A stretch of 64,000 nucleotides of DNA from Coenobita brevimanus (GCA_032717465.1 CM064664.1:5859906-5923905); one strand, 5' to 3'. Positions 19,400-31,795 are shown, counted from the stretch's first letter. The notes: generated by a model from the sequence alone, not told the origin. A program made the numbers and translations.

Positions 19400-22110
19400 C
19401 AGACAAAAGTCAGGGTGGGGACTGTCTTAAATTTATACACTGTTCCAAGCATGCACTATGTGTGCACAGGATGGATTGGCGGTGTCCCTAGTGCCATCTC
19501 CAAGGACGCTTGCAAAAAACGAGAAAGAAGACTTCAGGCTTGCTCCTCTCACAATCCCAGCATGTAGGATACATACTGTCCACCATCGTCTATGCCCAGT
19601 AGTAGTGCTAAAGCAGTGCCCGGAAGTTAAAATAGCCACAGACTGGAAAGACATTGTTCTGTGCAGATTCGGGTGCCCCCTTTTTCAGTGAGGGCACTCT
19701 ATGCTTAGCAGAGAGTCTACTAGTAGAGTCTACTATCACCCGTGAAATAATAGTGGAAGTAGACTAGGTAAGTGATCCATGAACACACGGTCTTCGGGGA
19801 ATAACGGGATCCCTGGCATTTCTATATACACATACTCACTCTCACTTGCACAAAGAGGTGGCCGGTGAATTTCAGCGTCGTCCTTCATCGTAACATACAT
19901 AAATCAAACCCTGGGGGATGCCCCATGCATAGCAGTAAGCGTTTTCCCAGGCAATAACCAAGAAAAATAACACTGTGCTCCATATCCTGACAGAAGTGAC
20001 GCTTACTCTTTCTCTCGCCGTCACGCTACTTCATATCAGTTAGGAGACGCCTGCGCGATGTGCTCCAACCCACCACTGGGTGAGGAGGGCACAGGCGTCC
20101 AGTTATCACCAGAGGTAGTGCGGTGCACCTCCCTTGTGCTCTCTATCACAGGATTATTTCTCTGGTTCGTTTGTGATCTTGGCAGACAAAGAAAAAGATT
20201 TAAATCAGTGCAAGTAAATAACAACGAAAAGAAAACAAAATATGGGTGATATAATGTGAAAAGGTGAAAATTAATGTGTACCAACTGAACGTGTCTTGTG
20301 TGCTATGCGATCCATCAGTGTGATGACTTGGCCCTAGGACCATGCACATGCCTTGTGTCAAATCAGGCACTGTAAAATTTATCTTTTACACATGTTGTCC
20401 ACATAAAGAAAGAGAAACAGTGAAAAAAAAAAATGAACGTGTCAGATGAAATGTCCAGTGCTATACCTAGCCTGCGAACTATAGCCCATGATCCTCAATG
20501 TATATGTTCCTGTCAAGCATTAAACTTTACAAAAAAAAGACACTATGTTGTTTCATTACCTCTTTCCATCCATTTCGTATGGAGCTACTGTAACTAAACG
20601 CAAACTCCCCAGCCTTGTCTTAACACCGGCTTTGAAGATGAATGTGAAAAGCCTTTTTATGTCAGGGGCGAGGGGGTGTTCGCATTTGTCATGATTACCC
20701 ACCCCACTTCACGTCCTCCTCAAAGGTGCTCTGGTGTTATGACAATGACCTGTCTTGCAAACAGCTGCATTGAGCAAGCGTAGGGCAGAGATGGGGTAAG
20801 AGAGTAAGAGTATGGAGGGGATATTACACACATTTGTTAGTTTTGTCAATGTTTTGGTGAACATCCTCCTTGGCATAAATAGGGATTTCGTCTTCTGCTT
20901 CAAAGCCAGTATTTATATAAGTGACAGCAACTAGAAGAAAAAGAAATTATTAATTTGTCATAGAAGTGCATTACATGGATATGAACCTTTACTTAAGATA
21001 CAACAGCCGTACATTAATATACATTTGGAAGCCCTTTGAAATGTTTCTAATTACATTTCCAATGCGATATATATTTTTTACAAACTATATGGTAGGTAGG
21101 CGTGGCCACCATCCATTTCCTCCATGTAATCCATCTTTCTGGTGACTACCCGAGTGACAAGCCAAATGGTTTCTTCTAATCTAGGGAAACATATACCATG
21201 ATGGGTGGTAACTATTTAACCAGATCGACGCTTTCTGATCTATTGGATTTTGGACAAAACCATAAGGGTTTCAGTCTAAGGGTTGTTTCGGGATCATTGC
21301 TAAAACGATGCCTCTCGGGCTTATCGGGGTTTGTCACCCTTGCCTTAAATGCCTGCACTTAGTATCATGGCGCCAGACCCCTATCTACTGATGAGGAAAG
21401 GAGTATTGTATGACAGATACATGAACTTTCCACATTGTTAAAAGGCTGATTGCCCTCACAGATATTGGCCCGAAGGATGATAAAGCTTGGTCTGCTGCTG
21501 ATCATCTTCTTTGATGCTGCATGTGATGCAAGGAGCTCTTTGCTTACACCTCTTGCAGGTACAGTTCCTTAAAATACGCACACACATTCAGTGCACACAT
21601 ATACCTATATGCATATATGGTAATTCTTACATGATAAGTAATTTTCACTCACATATGAGTCGGTCTCACACTGTACCTTCTTGACCTCAACCAGCACATA
21701 CCTAATTTTCCTTGTGAAACTGTTCATTGGATCCTTTTCCCCCACTGGGGGAAATTATCTGCCTCTTACCCACATCTATTTTTTGCCACTAACTCATTTT
21801 CTAAGTGGTACTTATACCTCCCCCTGAACTTACAGTATGTATCCCTTACACCAGATCAGTCTATGGACTAATTCTCGTCATGGAATTATTTAACTTATGA
21901 CCTGTTTACTACATGGAACTATTTCTGATCTGTGGAGACATTTTTCCACATTTATATTTTCCTAAATGGACTTTTCTTCCTTCGGCTGAGATTCCAAAAG
22001 TAATTAAGTTTCCACAAGAGATCTTTATTCCCATAGGTCAATTTCCTTTCCATAGAATAATAGTAATAGTAGCAGTAATATTAGTACTAATTCTGATAAT
22101 AATAATAATA
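19400..22110. other. 2.7-kb region without supported genes
   Basis: Several frames of 60-86 codons on both strands have no recognisable motif. The frame at 21913-22173 reads through the (AAT)n tract next to the RTE and is spurious. I see no long repeat, tRNA or promoter signature. Confidence 0.35.
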
Positions 22111-22111
22111 A

Positions 22112-23849
22112 TAATAATACCTGCCCAGGGCCCCAACCAAATGGGCAGACTCGCCTGGGCGTGTGGAATGTGAGAGGTGTGAATGAGGAGAGCAAGAGGG
22201 TGGAAGTGGTGAATGTGTTCAAGAGTGTGAGATATACTGTGATGGCATTGTGTGAAACGATGAAAGGGTGCGAAGAGGAGGAGTGGGAGGGTGTGAAATG
22301 TGTAAGATCGGGAATGAATGGGAGAGGAAGATGTAAGGAAGGAATTGCTTTGTTAATGAATGAGGCGTGGCAGAGTGGAATGAGAGCCTACAAATGTGTC
22401 GGCTCGAGGTGTATGTATGTCAAGTTCAAGTTTGAGAAGGTGAAAGTGGCAGTAATTGTAGCATATGCACCGTGTGAGGACAGGAGTGAGAGAACAGGTT
22501 TTGGGATGAGTTGGGTGAAGTAGTGGGAGAAAGGCCCAGGAGATATAAAGTGACTGTAATGGGGGATATGAACGGAAGAGTAGGTTCTGGTCCTGAGCAT
22601 AACATAATGGGTTGTTATGGAGTACCAGGAGAAAAAGATAATGGGAATCGACTAAAGGATATGTGTCAGGAGAGGAGGTTATGCATTTGTAATTCGTATT
22701 TCAAACACAAAGATTCACATAAATATACATGGTATAGAGGAAACGGGGATCGTGTTGAAAGAAGCCTGATTGCTTATGTGGTCGTAGAGAGGTCAATGTT
22801 GGGAATGGTTGCTGATACGAGGGCTGTGAGAGGACGATGTGGAGATCTGTCAGATCATACGATCGTGGTATGCAAGATCAGGCTGAGAGGAGTGAGGTGG
22901 ATCAAGAGAGAGAGGAGCAGTCAGGGAGAAAGACTAATAGTTGAGAAGCTGAGGATCAAAGGAATGGCAGATGATTACAGGACCAAGTAGAGGACGAGTT
23001 AGAATTACTGAATTGGAATGAAATGGATCTGGACAGCCTGTGGAATGCATATAGGGATTAGCCTACTTAGTTAGGAATGCTAAAGTGGTGTGTGGTGTGG
23101 CAAGATTATCAAAAAAAAAAAAAAAAAAGGTACGGCATGGTGGGATCAGGAGGTTAAGAGAGCGGTGGAGGAAAAGAGGAAGAAATGGCTGAAGTGGTTA
23201 CAGGATAGGGGTTCAGTTGAAATAAGAACTGAGTATATCAAGAGCAAGAAGCACATAAAGAGATTAGTGAAGAGGAAAAAGAAGGAGGTAAATGATGATA
23301 TGGGAAGAAAAATGAATGCAAAATACTCTGAAAATAGCAAGTTATTCTGGAAAGAGGTGCGGAAATGTATACGTGAAAGCAGAAAGAAATGTGATGATGT
23401 GAAGGATGCAGGTGGTAGGTTACTAACCCACTGAGATGAAGAAAGGACCAGATGTAAAGAATATTTCGAAAGCCTGATGAATGGGAATAGAGAGAGCAGA
23501 GCGGCTGTAAACATGATTGATTTTAGGGGTGAGCAGAGAAGGAATGCAGTGCCAGGAGACGTGACACTAGTACAGGTGAAGAGCGCTGTGAAACTGCTGA
23601 AAAATGGGAAAGCAGCTGGGGTTGATGAGGTGTATGCAGAGATGCTTAAGTGTAATGGAGAGAGAGTGGAATGAGGTGCTTGTTGGAGATATGTAAGGAG
23701 GCATGGATGAGTGAAACTGTGCCTGCAGAGTGGAAAAAGGCTGTGATTGTACCCCTGTACAAAAGTAAATGTGAGTGAAGTGAGTGCAAGAATTATCGTG
23801 GCATAAGTTTATTGAGTGTGGTAGGGAAGGTATATGGAAGAATTATTAA
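22112..23849 (+). mobile_element. Near full-length RTE-type LINE, 5' part (endonuclease to early RT)
   Basis: Begins after an (AAT)n run with ACCTGCCCAGGGCCCC. Frames cover the APE-type endonuclease: 22161-22523 opens with WNVRG and has an LCET active-site-like motif, and 22511-22990 has GDMNGRVG and a later DLSDHTIV. A linker follows (23090-23434), then the start of RT: 23477-23674 with LKNGKAAGVDEVYAEML, followed by a broken VPLYK region. It is interrupted at TTAA 23846-23849 by a piggyBac and resumes at 27944. Frame changes and an A17 run at about 23110 make it a pseudogene. Confidence 0.88.
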
Positions 23850-24179
23850 CCCGTCACGTCCCGAGGTTTTCCGCACCTCCAACATCCCCTAGTCCCGAGC
23901 CTTTTTGGAAAAATTTTTGGGGGGCTAAAACTTCCGCTTTGGTTGAGAAACGAAGGAAAATCACCAAGAAAGGGCTTACCGTGGTCTATAAGTGGTCGGA
24001 ACAGGTGAGGTCCCCCGCGCCAGGTATCGTATTCTATCATTGACGTGTCAGGCGCTCACGTTTTCTATGGTACGGAATACTGGGAGAAACAACACACAAC
24101 ACCTCTATATTTAGTGAATTTGAACTAATAAACAATAACAGTAGCAATATAATGGATTTCAGACACATATATATGAAAA

Positions 24180-25200
24180 GTAAGCATTGTACCATCGCTC
24201 GAGCATCGCAAGTTAGGTCCGAGTCGTAACATGCTATATGCTAAGTTTCTTGTATCAGTCAACATATCATTTTTTCTACTTGTATACTTCTGTTTTAATG
24301 ACATTTTACCAATTACAACTGTTTGTAAATGTTTTCAGATGTTTTCATTCATTATGATGACATGCAACATAAGTTTAGCGCACATTGGCTTACTAAGCAC
24401 ACTCGCTATGACTCGTATTTCAACATACCCAATTGTTTTATCACTTTCCTATTATTTTTCCCTTTACATAGAACCTTTCCTCCACCACTGTAAATGTTTT
24501 TAATTATTTACATTCATTATGAGGGCATTTAGAAATATGCTAGCGCATATTCACGTAGCAAGCACAGTCTCAAACACTCGTGTTTCATCTTCTACTGGAA
24601 TTATTCACTCCAATTATACTTTCCCACTTACAATACACACGTTTACACCCGTATACTGCACTGTACATACTTACTGACATTATTTATTCAAGTGAGCATC
24701 AGAATATCGCATGAAAATACCCTTGCAATGAATGTTTCGACCAACATAATACTCAAACACTTATATACTAATTCTTCACATATATTACACACTTTCCCAC
24801 TTGTTGACTTCTATTTTCATTATTATGGGCCTTATTCATTCAACTGATCATCAGGATATCGCATCTCTATACGCACGCTATGAATATTTTGACTTAGGAT
24901 ATATTTCAGCACTTACAATAATTTGAACTTATATTATACCCGTTAGCATTTCCAATAATAATAATTACATATTTACGGGCCGTATTTATTGCACTGACCG
25001 ACAGAATATCGCATCATAAAACCCTCGCTAGGTATGTTTCCACTTACAGCATATTTATACACTTACATACAATTTTTACACTTATGTTATACCCGTATGC
25101 ACTTTATACTAATATTTGGAGATCAGCATGACTGATAATTTCACTGAGCGTCTGTTTGTCGCATTTACTTCATAGTTTCAGCGTCCTATCGCATTCACAC
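24180..25200. repeat. Subterminal tandem repeats of piggyBac (about 145-155 bp units)
   Basis: Repeats marked by ATCAGAATATCGCAT-like cores near 24694, 24847, 24998 and 25143. Each is followed by a short gap, TATGTTTCGACC/TTCCACTT-type sequence and (C)ACTTAYA. Earlier degenerate units start near 24360 and 24530. The same arrangement occurs in the other large piggyBac copy (62230-63040). A 90-codon frame at 24231 is spurious. Confidence 0.65.
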
Positions 25201-25204
25201 CATA

Positions 25205-26160
25205 TCAGAATTGCATCAAGGTGTGATATTCGCTGAAACATGGGTGAATACAGAGACCCACGTCACACTCGATGCACTCATAGCGGGTGTCCTTCCTCTG
25301 TGTGGTGAGTCTCACCCGGGAATTGCTACACACGTGACACCTGCGTTGGGGCCTAGGTCTGTTTGGCTGGGGAGGGATAGGAGTGGGGAAATGGCGGCCG
25401 GATATTCTCAGGGGAATTTGGGCAATAAGGGCAGTGCAGGTGCGATGTTGGGGCCTTTCAACAGCATAACGTGCAAACATCTCTCTTGTGAGCTCCCTCA
25501 CAAACCCTTCAAAGGTTTCCTGAACTCCTGTTGTCATGGCGTGAAGGTGGTGGCAATTCAGAGCAGTGATGTCTAGCAAGTGAAAGAACAGTTTCTTATA
25601 CCACTTCATCGTGGTCCTGGCACACTCTACCTTCGATATCATGGAGTCTGACTGGTCCACCAGGCGTATGTTTATGTTATAGTCCATGACACACTCAGGC
25701 TTCCAAATGTGATGCCTGTTCTCGCTCCGGTAATCAACGGAATCAGTACAGTGCATCAAGGGGCAGTGAACTGTTGACAAGAGGCTTACTTCTCTATTAT
25801 GGTTCCACACAGTTGCAAGGATGTTGATGGCTTTGAAGAAGACATCCTCATTCCTGGCAAGTTTCCGCCCTACCTTGGCCATGTGACGCCGGTTCACCTT
25901 CACGGTTCCACAGACTCCCGTTTCATGCGTGTGAAGATAATGAGCGAGAAGAGGGCTAGTGTACCAGTTGTCCAGGTGGAGGACGTGACCACGATGAAGG
26001 TAGTCTTCTATCATTGTCTTTACCACTGCTCCCGACAGTCCAATACTCCAATCTTCTATTATGTCTGTCTGTGCACCGGTGTACAAGACTATGTCTTGCA
26101 CGTATCCAGTCCTACAGTTGCACATAACAAAGATCTTGAACCCAAAACGTGCATTTTGCT
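25205..26160 (-). pseudogene. piggyBac transposase, C-terminal part
   Basis: 306 codons in the 25205-26125 frame. It holds the second and third catalytic-Asp contexts of the DDE_Tnp_1_7 fold (VLHLDNWYTSPLLAHYL near residue 48 and IRLVDQSDSM near 151), and a complete C-terminal Cys-rich domain (CHVCSN...YECIECDVGLCIHPCFSEYHT). It normally continues from the upstream frame, but a one-base indel at about 26155 (just after the RQYIPSK motif) separates the two, so the protein is broken. The reading through this point is intact in the copy at the right edge. Confidence 0.9.
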
Positions 26161-27297
26161 GGGTATATACTGCCTAAATGAAATATTACCTCTCCACAAC
26201 ACGAGACTCTCGTCTATGACGAGGTCTCTATAGGGATAAAATGACGAACGAAAGGTTTGCCTCAGGTGATCAAAGACTAACCTAATTCGCCTCATCTTAT
26301 CTGTGTTGTTCGCATTTGCAGGATCATGAGCATCATAGAAATGGAGGCGACTTAGAATTTGTTGAAACCGATTACGGCTCATCACTTGCCCAAATACTGG
26401 GGTAAACATAACAGGGTCCCTTGTCCAGTAAGCCGGAATTCTGTTATTTCGTATAATACCCATCAAAAGGACCAGGGCAAAAAATAGGAACATTTCTGAA
26501 AGGGAGACAGGGTAATCATATATGATAGAATGCCTACTCCTTGTTCCCAATCTTTCACTCTCAAGGTGCTGGGTGCTTGCAAAAAGGTTGGTTTGGTAAA
26601 CAATCTGCTCCACGAATGCCACACTAAAAAACAGGTGGAAAAAATCCAACCTCGTGGAATTACGGTGAATTCCGGGAGCAATGCAGCCAGAGCGCCCCTG
26701 CTCAGTGAAGGGGTGAATGAGGGGAGAAAAATCACTCCCATCCTGCCAATTCCATCCCACAAATCCCTCGTCCCCATCATCCCCATCACCACCTTCGTCT
26801 GGGTGGGGAGGAGATCCTGGTGGGGGAGGTTGGGGAGAAGAAGTGCAGAGGGCTTCCCCACTGTCACTCCTCTTCCTTCTGCCTTTACCCTTTCCCTTTC
26901 CCTTATCCTTACGGCCTTGAGGAACATTAGGGGGCTGTGGGGATGAAGTAAGGGAATATTGGGGAGCATGAGACATGCTGGGGAGTGGTTCCTCCCCACC
27001 TTCCCCCTCCATGACAACACCACGTGATTTTTCACGCACCCTAGCTTGACCACGTGTTAGGGGATACTGGGGAGCATAAGACATGCTTGGGAGTGGTTCC
27101 TCCCCACCTTCCCCCTCCATCACAACCCCACGTGATACTGAATGCACCTGCACTCGCCGACGTGATACGCTCCGCCGCCTCACACTACCTAGGGAGAGCA
27201 ATGACTCACTCACGTCACTCTCACTTTCTATACTCCTCCCTCCACTTTCCCTTTCACTCCCCACTCCCTCCACGGCACTTCCTAACTCCCCAAACAA
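26089..27297 (-). pseudogene. piggyBac transposase, central part with acidic/basic repeats
   Basis: Begins low-complexity, with two copies of a ~30-residue repeat (GVVMEGEGGEEPLPSMS each), then basic KGKGKGKGRRKR, then the transposase proper: EQIVYQTNLFA, MGIIRNNRIPAYW, and the first catalytic region DLVIDESLVLWRGNISFRQY near residue 370. The last ~20 residues are out of frame after the indel near 26155. The internal duplication corresponds to near-identical DNA at about 26955-27030 and 27060-27130. The start is not an ATG; the frame probably joins the N-terminal part upstream by a short intron or a frameshift. Confidence 0.88.
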
Positions 27298-27689
27298 AAT
27301 ACTAGGCCCATACCTCTCGTCCGACGTGGTGTGCCCTGTGGGCCATGATGAGTTATTACCTCACATCCATACCATGTGGCAGCACGTCCCATGACTCCGT
27401 CCTCGTCCTCATCCTCGTCATCAAAATCTGGTTCCACATCACGTTGGGGCTGGGCATAGGATGTTGCACGTGGTTTCTTGGCCGGCTGCCCCTCTCTAGC
27501 AGCACGGTAAGTCACATACTGCCGCTTCCTGGGAGACGGGACTTCTTCATCACTGCTGGTGGTTTCATCCTCCTCTGGCTGCACATAATCTTTATCCACA
27601 ACCTTGTCGTCCAGTGGGGAATGACTGGCACCTGTAAAGGCGTCCAGGGCGGCTTGAATTTCGCCCTCTGAGAGACCTCTCTTAGCCAT
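27282..27689 (-). CDS. piggyBac transposase, N-terminal acidic part
   Basis: Starts at an ATG (27687-27689) with AKRGLSEGEIQAALDAF, followed by the acidic stretch SPLDDKVVDKDYVQPEEDE and DDEDEDEDG, typical of disordered piggyBac N-termini. A splice donor-like GAG-gtaata near 27362 precedes a loss of similarity, and the central part starts near 27300 in another frame. I could not make a simple 58-nt intron join in phase, so a frameshift is as likely. The shared SPxDDxVxDKxY motif also lies in the small derivatives at 2.7, 35.0 and 59.5 kb. Confidence 0.75.
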   Translation of the reverse strand: MAKRGLSEGEIQAALDAFTGASHSPLDDKVVDKDYVQPEEDETTSSDEEVPSPRKRQYVTYRAAREGQPAKKPRATSYAQPQRDVEPDFDDEDEDEDGVMGRAATWYGCEVITHHGPQGTPRRTRGMGLVFCLGS

Positions 27690-27864
27690 GTCTGAGCAGG
27701 ACCGTTGCTACCAGGTGAGTGGACAAGCGGCAGCTTAGCGCGGGTCACGCAGGGTCGCCAAGTGTCCCTGCCTGATGGCAGGTAGGGGAAGGTCATGCGA
27801 GGATGTGTACCACAAATGAAGCGCGAAATTTGAAAATTGTCAAAATTATGCACTTTTGCAATTG

Positions 27865-27882
27865 CACGACGTACCGGTACGT
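27865..27882. promoter_or_regulatory. Subterminal palindrome of piggyBac
   Basis: CGACGTACCGGTACGTCG, an 18-bp perfect palindrome, about 65 bp inside the right end. It is conserved in the 59.27-60.03 kb derivative (59331-59348) and as a one-base variant at 35.28 kb. A role as a transposase site is inference. Confidence 0.5.
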
Positions 27883-27943
27883 CGCCGGGACTGGCAAATG
27901 CAAATCGTTGCAACGTACCCATACGTCGACAGGACGAGGCGGG

Positions 27944-29440
27944 TTAAAGAAAAAGTAAGAGTGATATCAGAAGTCCTAGTGAGTCATGAACAGGATGGCT
28001 TTAGGAATGGCAAAGGATGTGTGGATCAAGTATTTGCAGTGAGACAGATACAAGAGAAGGTTTGTGAGAAGGACCATAAGGTATTTATGGCATTCATGGA
28101 TCTGGAAAAAGCATAAGGACAAAGTACACAGAGAGGGATTGTGGAAAGTTTTGCTCATGTATGGTGTAGATGGTAAGCTGCTAGGTGCTGTCAAGAGTTT
28201 TTATGATTTTAGAGAAGCATGTGTAAAGTTTAATGGGCATCTAAGTGAATGGTTCACGATCGGTGTGGGCATGCGACAAGGTTGTGTGATGTCCACATGG
28301 TTGTTCAATGTATATATGGATGGGGTGATGAGAGGAGTAAAAACACGAGAATGGAGAGAATGGCGTTGGTAATGAATGGTGATAGATGGAATATCTCAAA
28401 TTTGTTGTATACTGATAATGTAGTACTGCTTGCAAGGACCGGACAAGAACTTGATAGGCTAGTGCAGAGTTTTGCTGATGTCTGTGAGCGTCCTCCCTTG
28501 AGAGTAAATGTAGAGAAGAGTAAGTGATGGATATTGAGAGAGAAGTTGACTCGAGTGTGAAGTCACAGTGAATGGGGAGAGACTGGAATTGGTGAGAGAG
28601 TTCAAATACTTAGGTACAGTGATAGAAAATAGAGGAAAATGTGCAAAAGATGATGAAAGTAGAGTTACTCAAGGAAGAAAAGTAGCTGGTGTAATGAAGG
28701 CCTTGATAAGAAACAGAGGCTTGAGTGTTGCAGCTGCACGAGGCTTACATGAGGGAGTGTTGGTGCCAACTTTAACATATGGATGTGAGACTATTGTGTG
28801 GCATGAAAATGAAAAGTCAAGAGTAAGAGCAGTGGAGATGGGACTGCTGAGGAATGTATGTGGAGAACAGAGGGTGGATAGTATACGAAATAATGTGATT
28901 CATGAGAGGTGCGGAGTGAGGAAGTCGGTGGACACCAAAATCGAAAAGAGTATCCTGAGATGGTATCGTCATGTGGAATGAATTGATAACAATTGAGTGG
29001 TGAATTGGAATACCTGAGCGAATTTGAAGGAGGTAGGAGGCGAGGTAGGCCACGGAGAAGGAGGAGAGTCATGGTGGATGAGTGTTTGAGGAAGAGAGGC
29101 ATAGAAGTCGGTGAGGCTAGGGAACTACAAGAGATCGAGCTGGCTGGATGAATGTTGTGAGGAGAAGTGCATGATCAAGGATTTTGGCATCCCTTTTGAG
29201 CATAGCAGCATTCTGATTGACTCAATTGGATAAGTTGGTGTGAAGCTGCAGAATGTGGCAAATGTTTTTTGCGTATCCGGTAGAGCCAGGATTCCAAGGG
29301 CTTGAATGATGTGAATGGAAGTGTGACCTATTTGATTTGGGCAAGTTTGTGCCGTCTGGACGTTGCTACTCCTCACCGTGCCCTTCAGTGGGAAAGGAGG
29401 TCCGGATGATGATGATGGTAATCATAATAATAATAATAAT
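27944..29440 (+). mobile_element. RTE-type LINE, 3' part (RT core to 3' end), continuation of 22112-23849
   Basis: Resumes after the piggyBac with EQDGFRNGKGCVDQVF, the FMDLEKA block, RQGCVMSTWLFNVY, and a YTDN variant where YADD is expected (about 28405). C-terminal blocks follow (KYLGTVIENRG, LTYGCET, LRWYRHVE; 28568-28981). A ~430-bp 3' untranslated stretch ends in (GAT)n then (AAT)n, unlike the (GATA)n tail of the other RTE family here. Multiple frameshifts occur. Without the piggyBac the whole LINE is about 3.2 kb. Confidence 0.85.
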
Positions 29441-29482
29441 AATAAATAATAATAATAATTATTATTATTATTATAATAATCA

Positions 29483-30092
29483 ATCTATCTATCTATCCAT
29501 TGTCAAATGCCTTAATCTCGGTTAGGGAGCCCACAAGCAAATCGCCTCCATGTCGCCCTGTCCCCCGCCATTTCATTGCCCTGCTTCCATCTCACACACT
29601 CTCTCTCATGTACCTCTCCACTTCATCCCTCCATCTCATCCTTGGCGTCCCCCCCCTCCCCCCTCCACCTCACTCACATGCACTCTCCTCGTCAGTCTCT
29701 CTCTCTCTATCCTCTCCACGTCTAACCCACTTCATTGTGTTTCTCCTAACGCTTCTTATCATATCCACATCCACACCACAATGCTCCTTCACTCTCTCAT
29801 TTGTCAGTTTGTCTCTCCATGTGACTCCACATGCTCCTCTCAAATAACTCATTTCCACTGCTCTCACTCTTGACTTCTGTCTCTCCATAAAGGTCCAAGC
29901 TTCACTTTCATACATTAGAGCTGGTATCACAATACTGTCATGTAGTAAATTTTTAACTTCCATGATCAGTTCCCTGTTCCTTATCACTTCTTTCAAGGAA
30001 CCAGCAACCTTTCTTCCTTGTTGCACCCTTCCAAGCACTTCACCCTCTAAACTTCCATCCTTACCCATCACACTTCGCGAGTACTTAAACAC
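29483..30092 (-). mobile_element. 5'-truncated RTE LINE in reverse orientation
   Basis: The minus strand starts at the KYLGSVMSKDG-like block (140-codon frame, 29670-30092), runs through VTWRDKLTNERVKE and ends with the 3' GAGATTAAGGCATTTGACAATG sequence and an (ATAG)n tail. It belongs to the 3782-4839 family. Frame changes occur after SVRRNTMKW. It is inserted in, or next to, the (AAT)n tail of the preceding LINE; (AAT) repeats lie on both sides (29419-29480 and 30100-30116). Confidence 0.85.
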
Positions 30093-30116
30093 ACATAATA
30101 ATGATAATAATAATAA

Positions 30117-30622
30117 CTAGAACACGGCAAAATTGTCCAAGAAATATTTTGATAAAGAATAACTTCCCATAACTATTACCTACTAGAAGCTGAGCTATAA
30201 AGGGACCTGGAAGTCAAGGTCACTGATATTTTGCATGTAACCTTAGGCATTATAGTCTATTAGTCGACCAAGTTTGGTGGCTGTAGCTATAATCCCTCAT
30301 GAAAAATCAGGTGACATGCAAAATATACGGAAAAACTCCGTTTTTATTTATTTATTTTTTTTTTTTACCCCAGCTGATCTCAGAGAATAATCAATCGAGT
30401 AGCACCATATTTCTTTCCGCACTGTGCCTGCTCCAGTCTATGTTTCAGTAAACTTTTAGCTTCCTGGCTTAAGCGGTTCTTGAGACAGGATGGCTAAATC
30501 ACTTTTCTATGTTCGGGGTAACATCTGGAGAACCAGTTGACGGATTGCCGCCGTTTTTGGACTAAAAAAGTGGACAGCTCTTTAAGCTGACCAAGCTACA
30601 GGACTCTAGGCGAAACAGAATT
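30117..30622. other. No recognisable gene
   Basis: AT-rich, with a T15 run at about 30352. No frame or repeat of note. Confidence 0.4.
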
Positions 30623-31795
30623 TGTTTCATGACTCCATATTATAATAATACAACTCATAGATAGATAGATAGATAGATAGATAGAAGCACCAAACCAGGG
30701 GATGAGATAGGAAGTGTGTCAGCGAGAATCGAGCAAAGGGAAACAGGCTTGCAAACTCTTAAGTGAAGGAATGCACCAGAAGCAGTACATACACACACAC
30801 ATACAGTGTTCTAGAAGCTTCAACAACAGTATAGCCCACGTGACACAACCCCTGTTAAACGAGAATGTAGGAATCAGAGCGCAGAAAGTTAGCCATAGAA
30901 CCGGCAGGTAGTGGAGAGAGCAAATAAGAGGAGGTGTCCAATGAGACTTAGTTAGTACATACGCTGCTCAACTTAGACTTTCTTTGAAGATAATAAAACA
31001 AAATCAACTCCCTGTAGTCATCTTTAACTCCTCCTGCTCTTCGATTACCAAAATAACTTTAACCAAAACTCAAGACTTACATATTACAAGACTAAGGAGT
31101 TACATATATAAATGGTGTTTATCAAGTTTCAACAATAAATGGTGGCAGTAACGATCGACTCTGCACCTACGAACCATCATTTCTACAAAAGCAGGCGAAA
31201 CTGTAAGATCAGCTCCAGTACTACAGCTGATTCTACATTATCAAGAAATTACAATTCTACGATCAAGTAACTACAAGCGAGTATACAACAACAAGAACGA
31301 GTCTACGAGTTTACGAGTCAACAAGTCTATGACCATAAAGTAGCAACGACGAGTTACGAGTGAGAATCAACAAGCTCTACAACTAACTACAAATAAGAAG
31401 TCTACAAGACAACTCTATAATCTCTTTCATGCAACTTAAGTATCACCAAGGAGAATAAAAAACAAAGAAGTAAACAAAAAACAAGAACAAAGCAGCAAGC
31501 ACTAGATCCCCAACGCTCTCTCCTACTGCCCCCCTAACTCCACTGCTGACGCAGATCAAGACGACGTGGAAAATACCAAAGACACATTTATAACTCATCT
31601 TACTCCTCTTCCCTCACTCAGATTACTCATCACTACTCAGTTACTCACCACAGCTATCAGTGTGGGAAGACGACATCACCATCTGTATCTGCTGAGATGA
31701 CGTCATCATGCGTGTTCACTGAGACGACGCCACGCCAATCAACGTGTCACTGACACAAGGCACTTCTCATCCACTTCTCATTACTCATTCTTATA
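30623..31795 (+). mobile_element. Gypsy-like provirus copy B: 5' LTR and leader
   Basis: The LTR spans about 30623-31036 (TGTTTCATGACTCCATATTATAAT... GAAGATAATAAAACAAAATC... ATCTTTAACTCCTCC), matching the LTR at 47778-48265. The leader then aligns with 48290-48800: shared TTTCTACAAAAGCAGGCGA, repeated CTACAAGTCTAC-type phrases, then CTGACRCMAGGCACTTCTCA at about 31750. It breaks off at about 31795, where an RTE begins. The ~1 kb of leader and gag start found in copy A (48.8-49.83 kb) is missing here. Confidence 0.82.

Larger units (their letters stand above)
23846..27947 (-). mobile_element. piggyBac transposon, 4.1 kb, inserted in an RTE at TTAA
   Basis: TTAA at 23846-23849 and 27944-27947. 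The left end is CCCGTCACGTCCCGAGG; the right end, reverse-complemented, is CCCGCCTCGTCCTGTCG. Removing the element with one TTAA rejoins the RTE frame (GRII then KEKVRV), so the insertion was precise. The transposase is on the minus strand. A gene-free 1.1-kb block at the left (transposase 3') end holds tandem ~150-bp subterminal repeats. The right end has the perfect palindrome CGACGTACCGGTACGTCG. Confidence 0.93.

Noticed and set aside
26530..26946. Plus-strand frame opposite the piggyBac transposase
   Set aside because: Antisense shadow of the transposase low-complexity region; no independent features.
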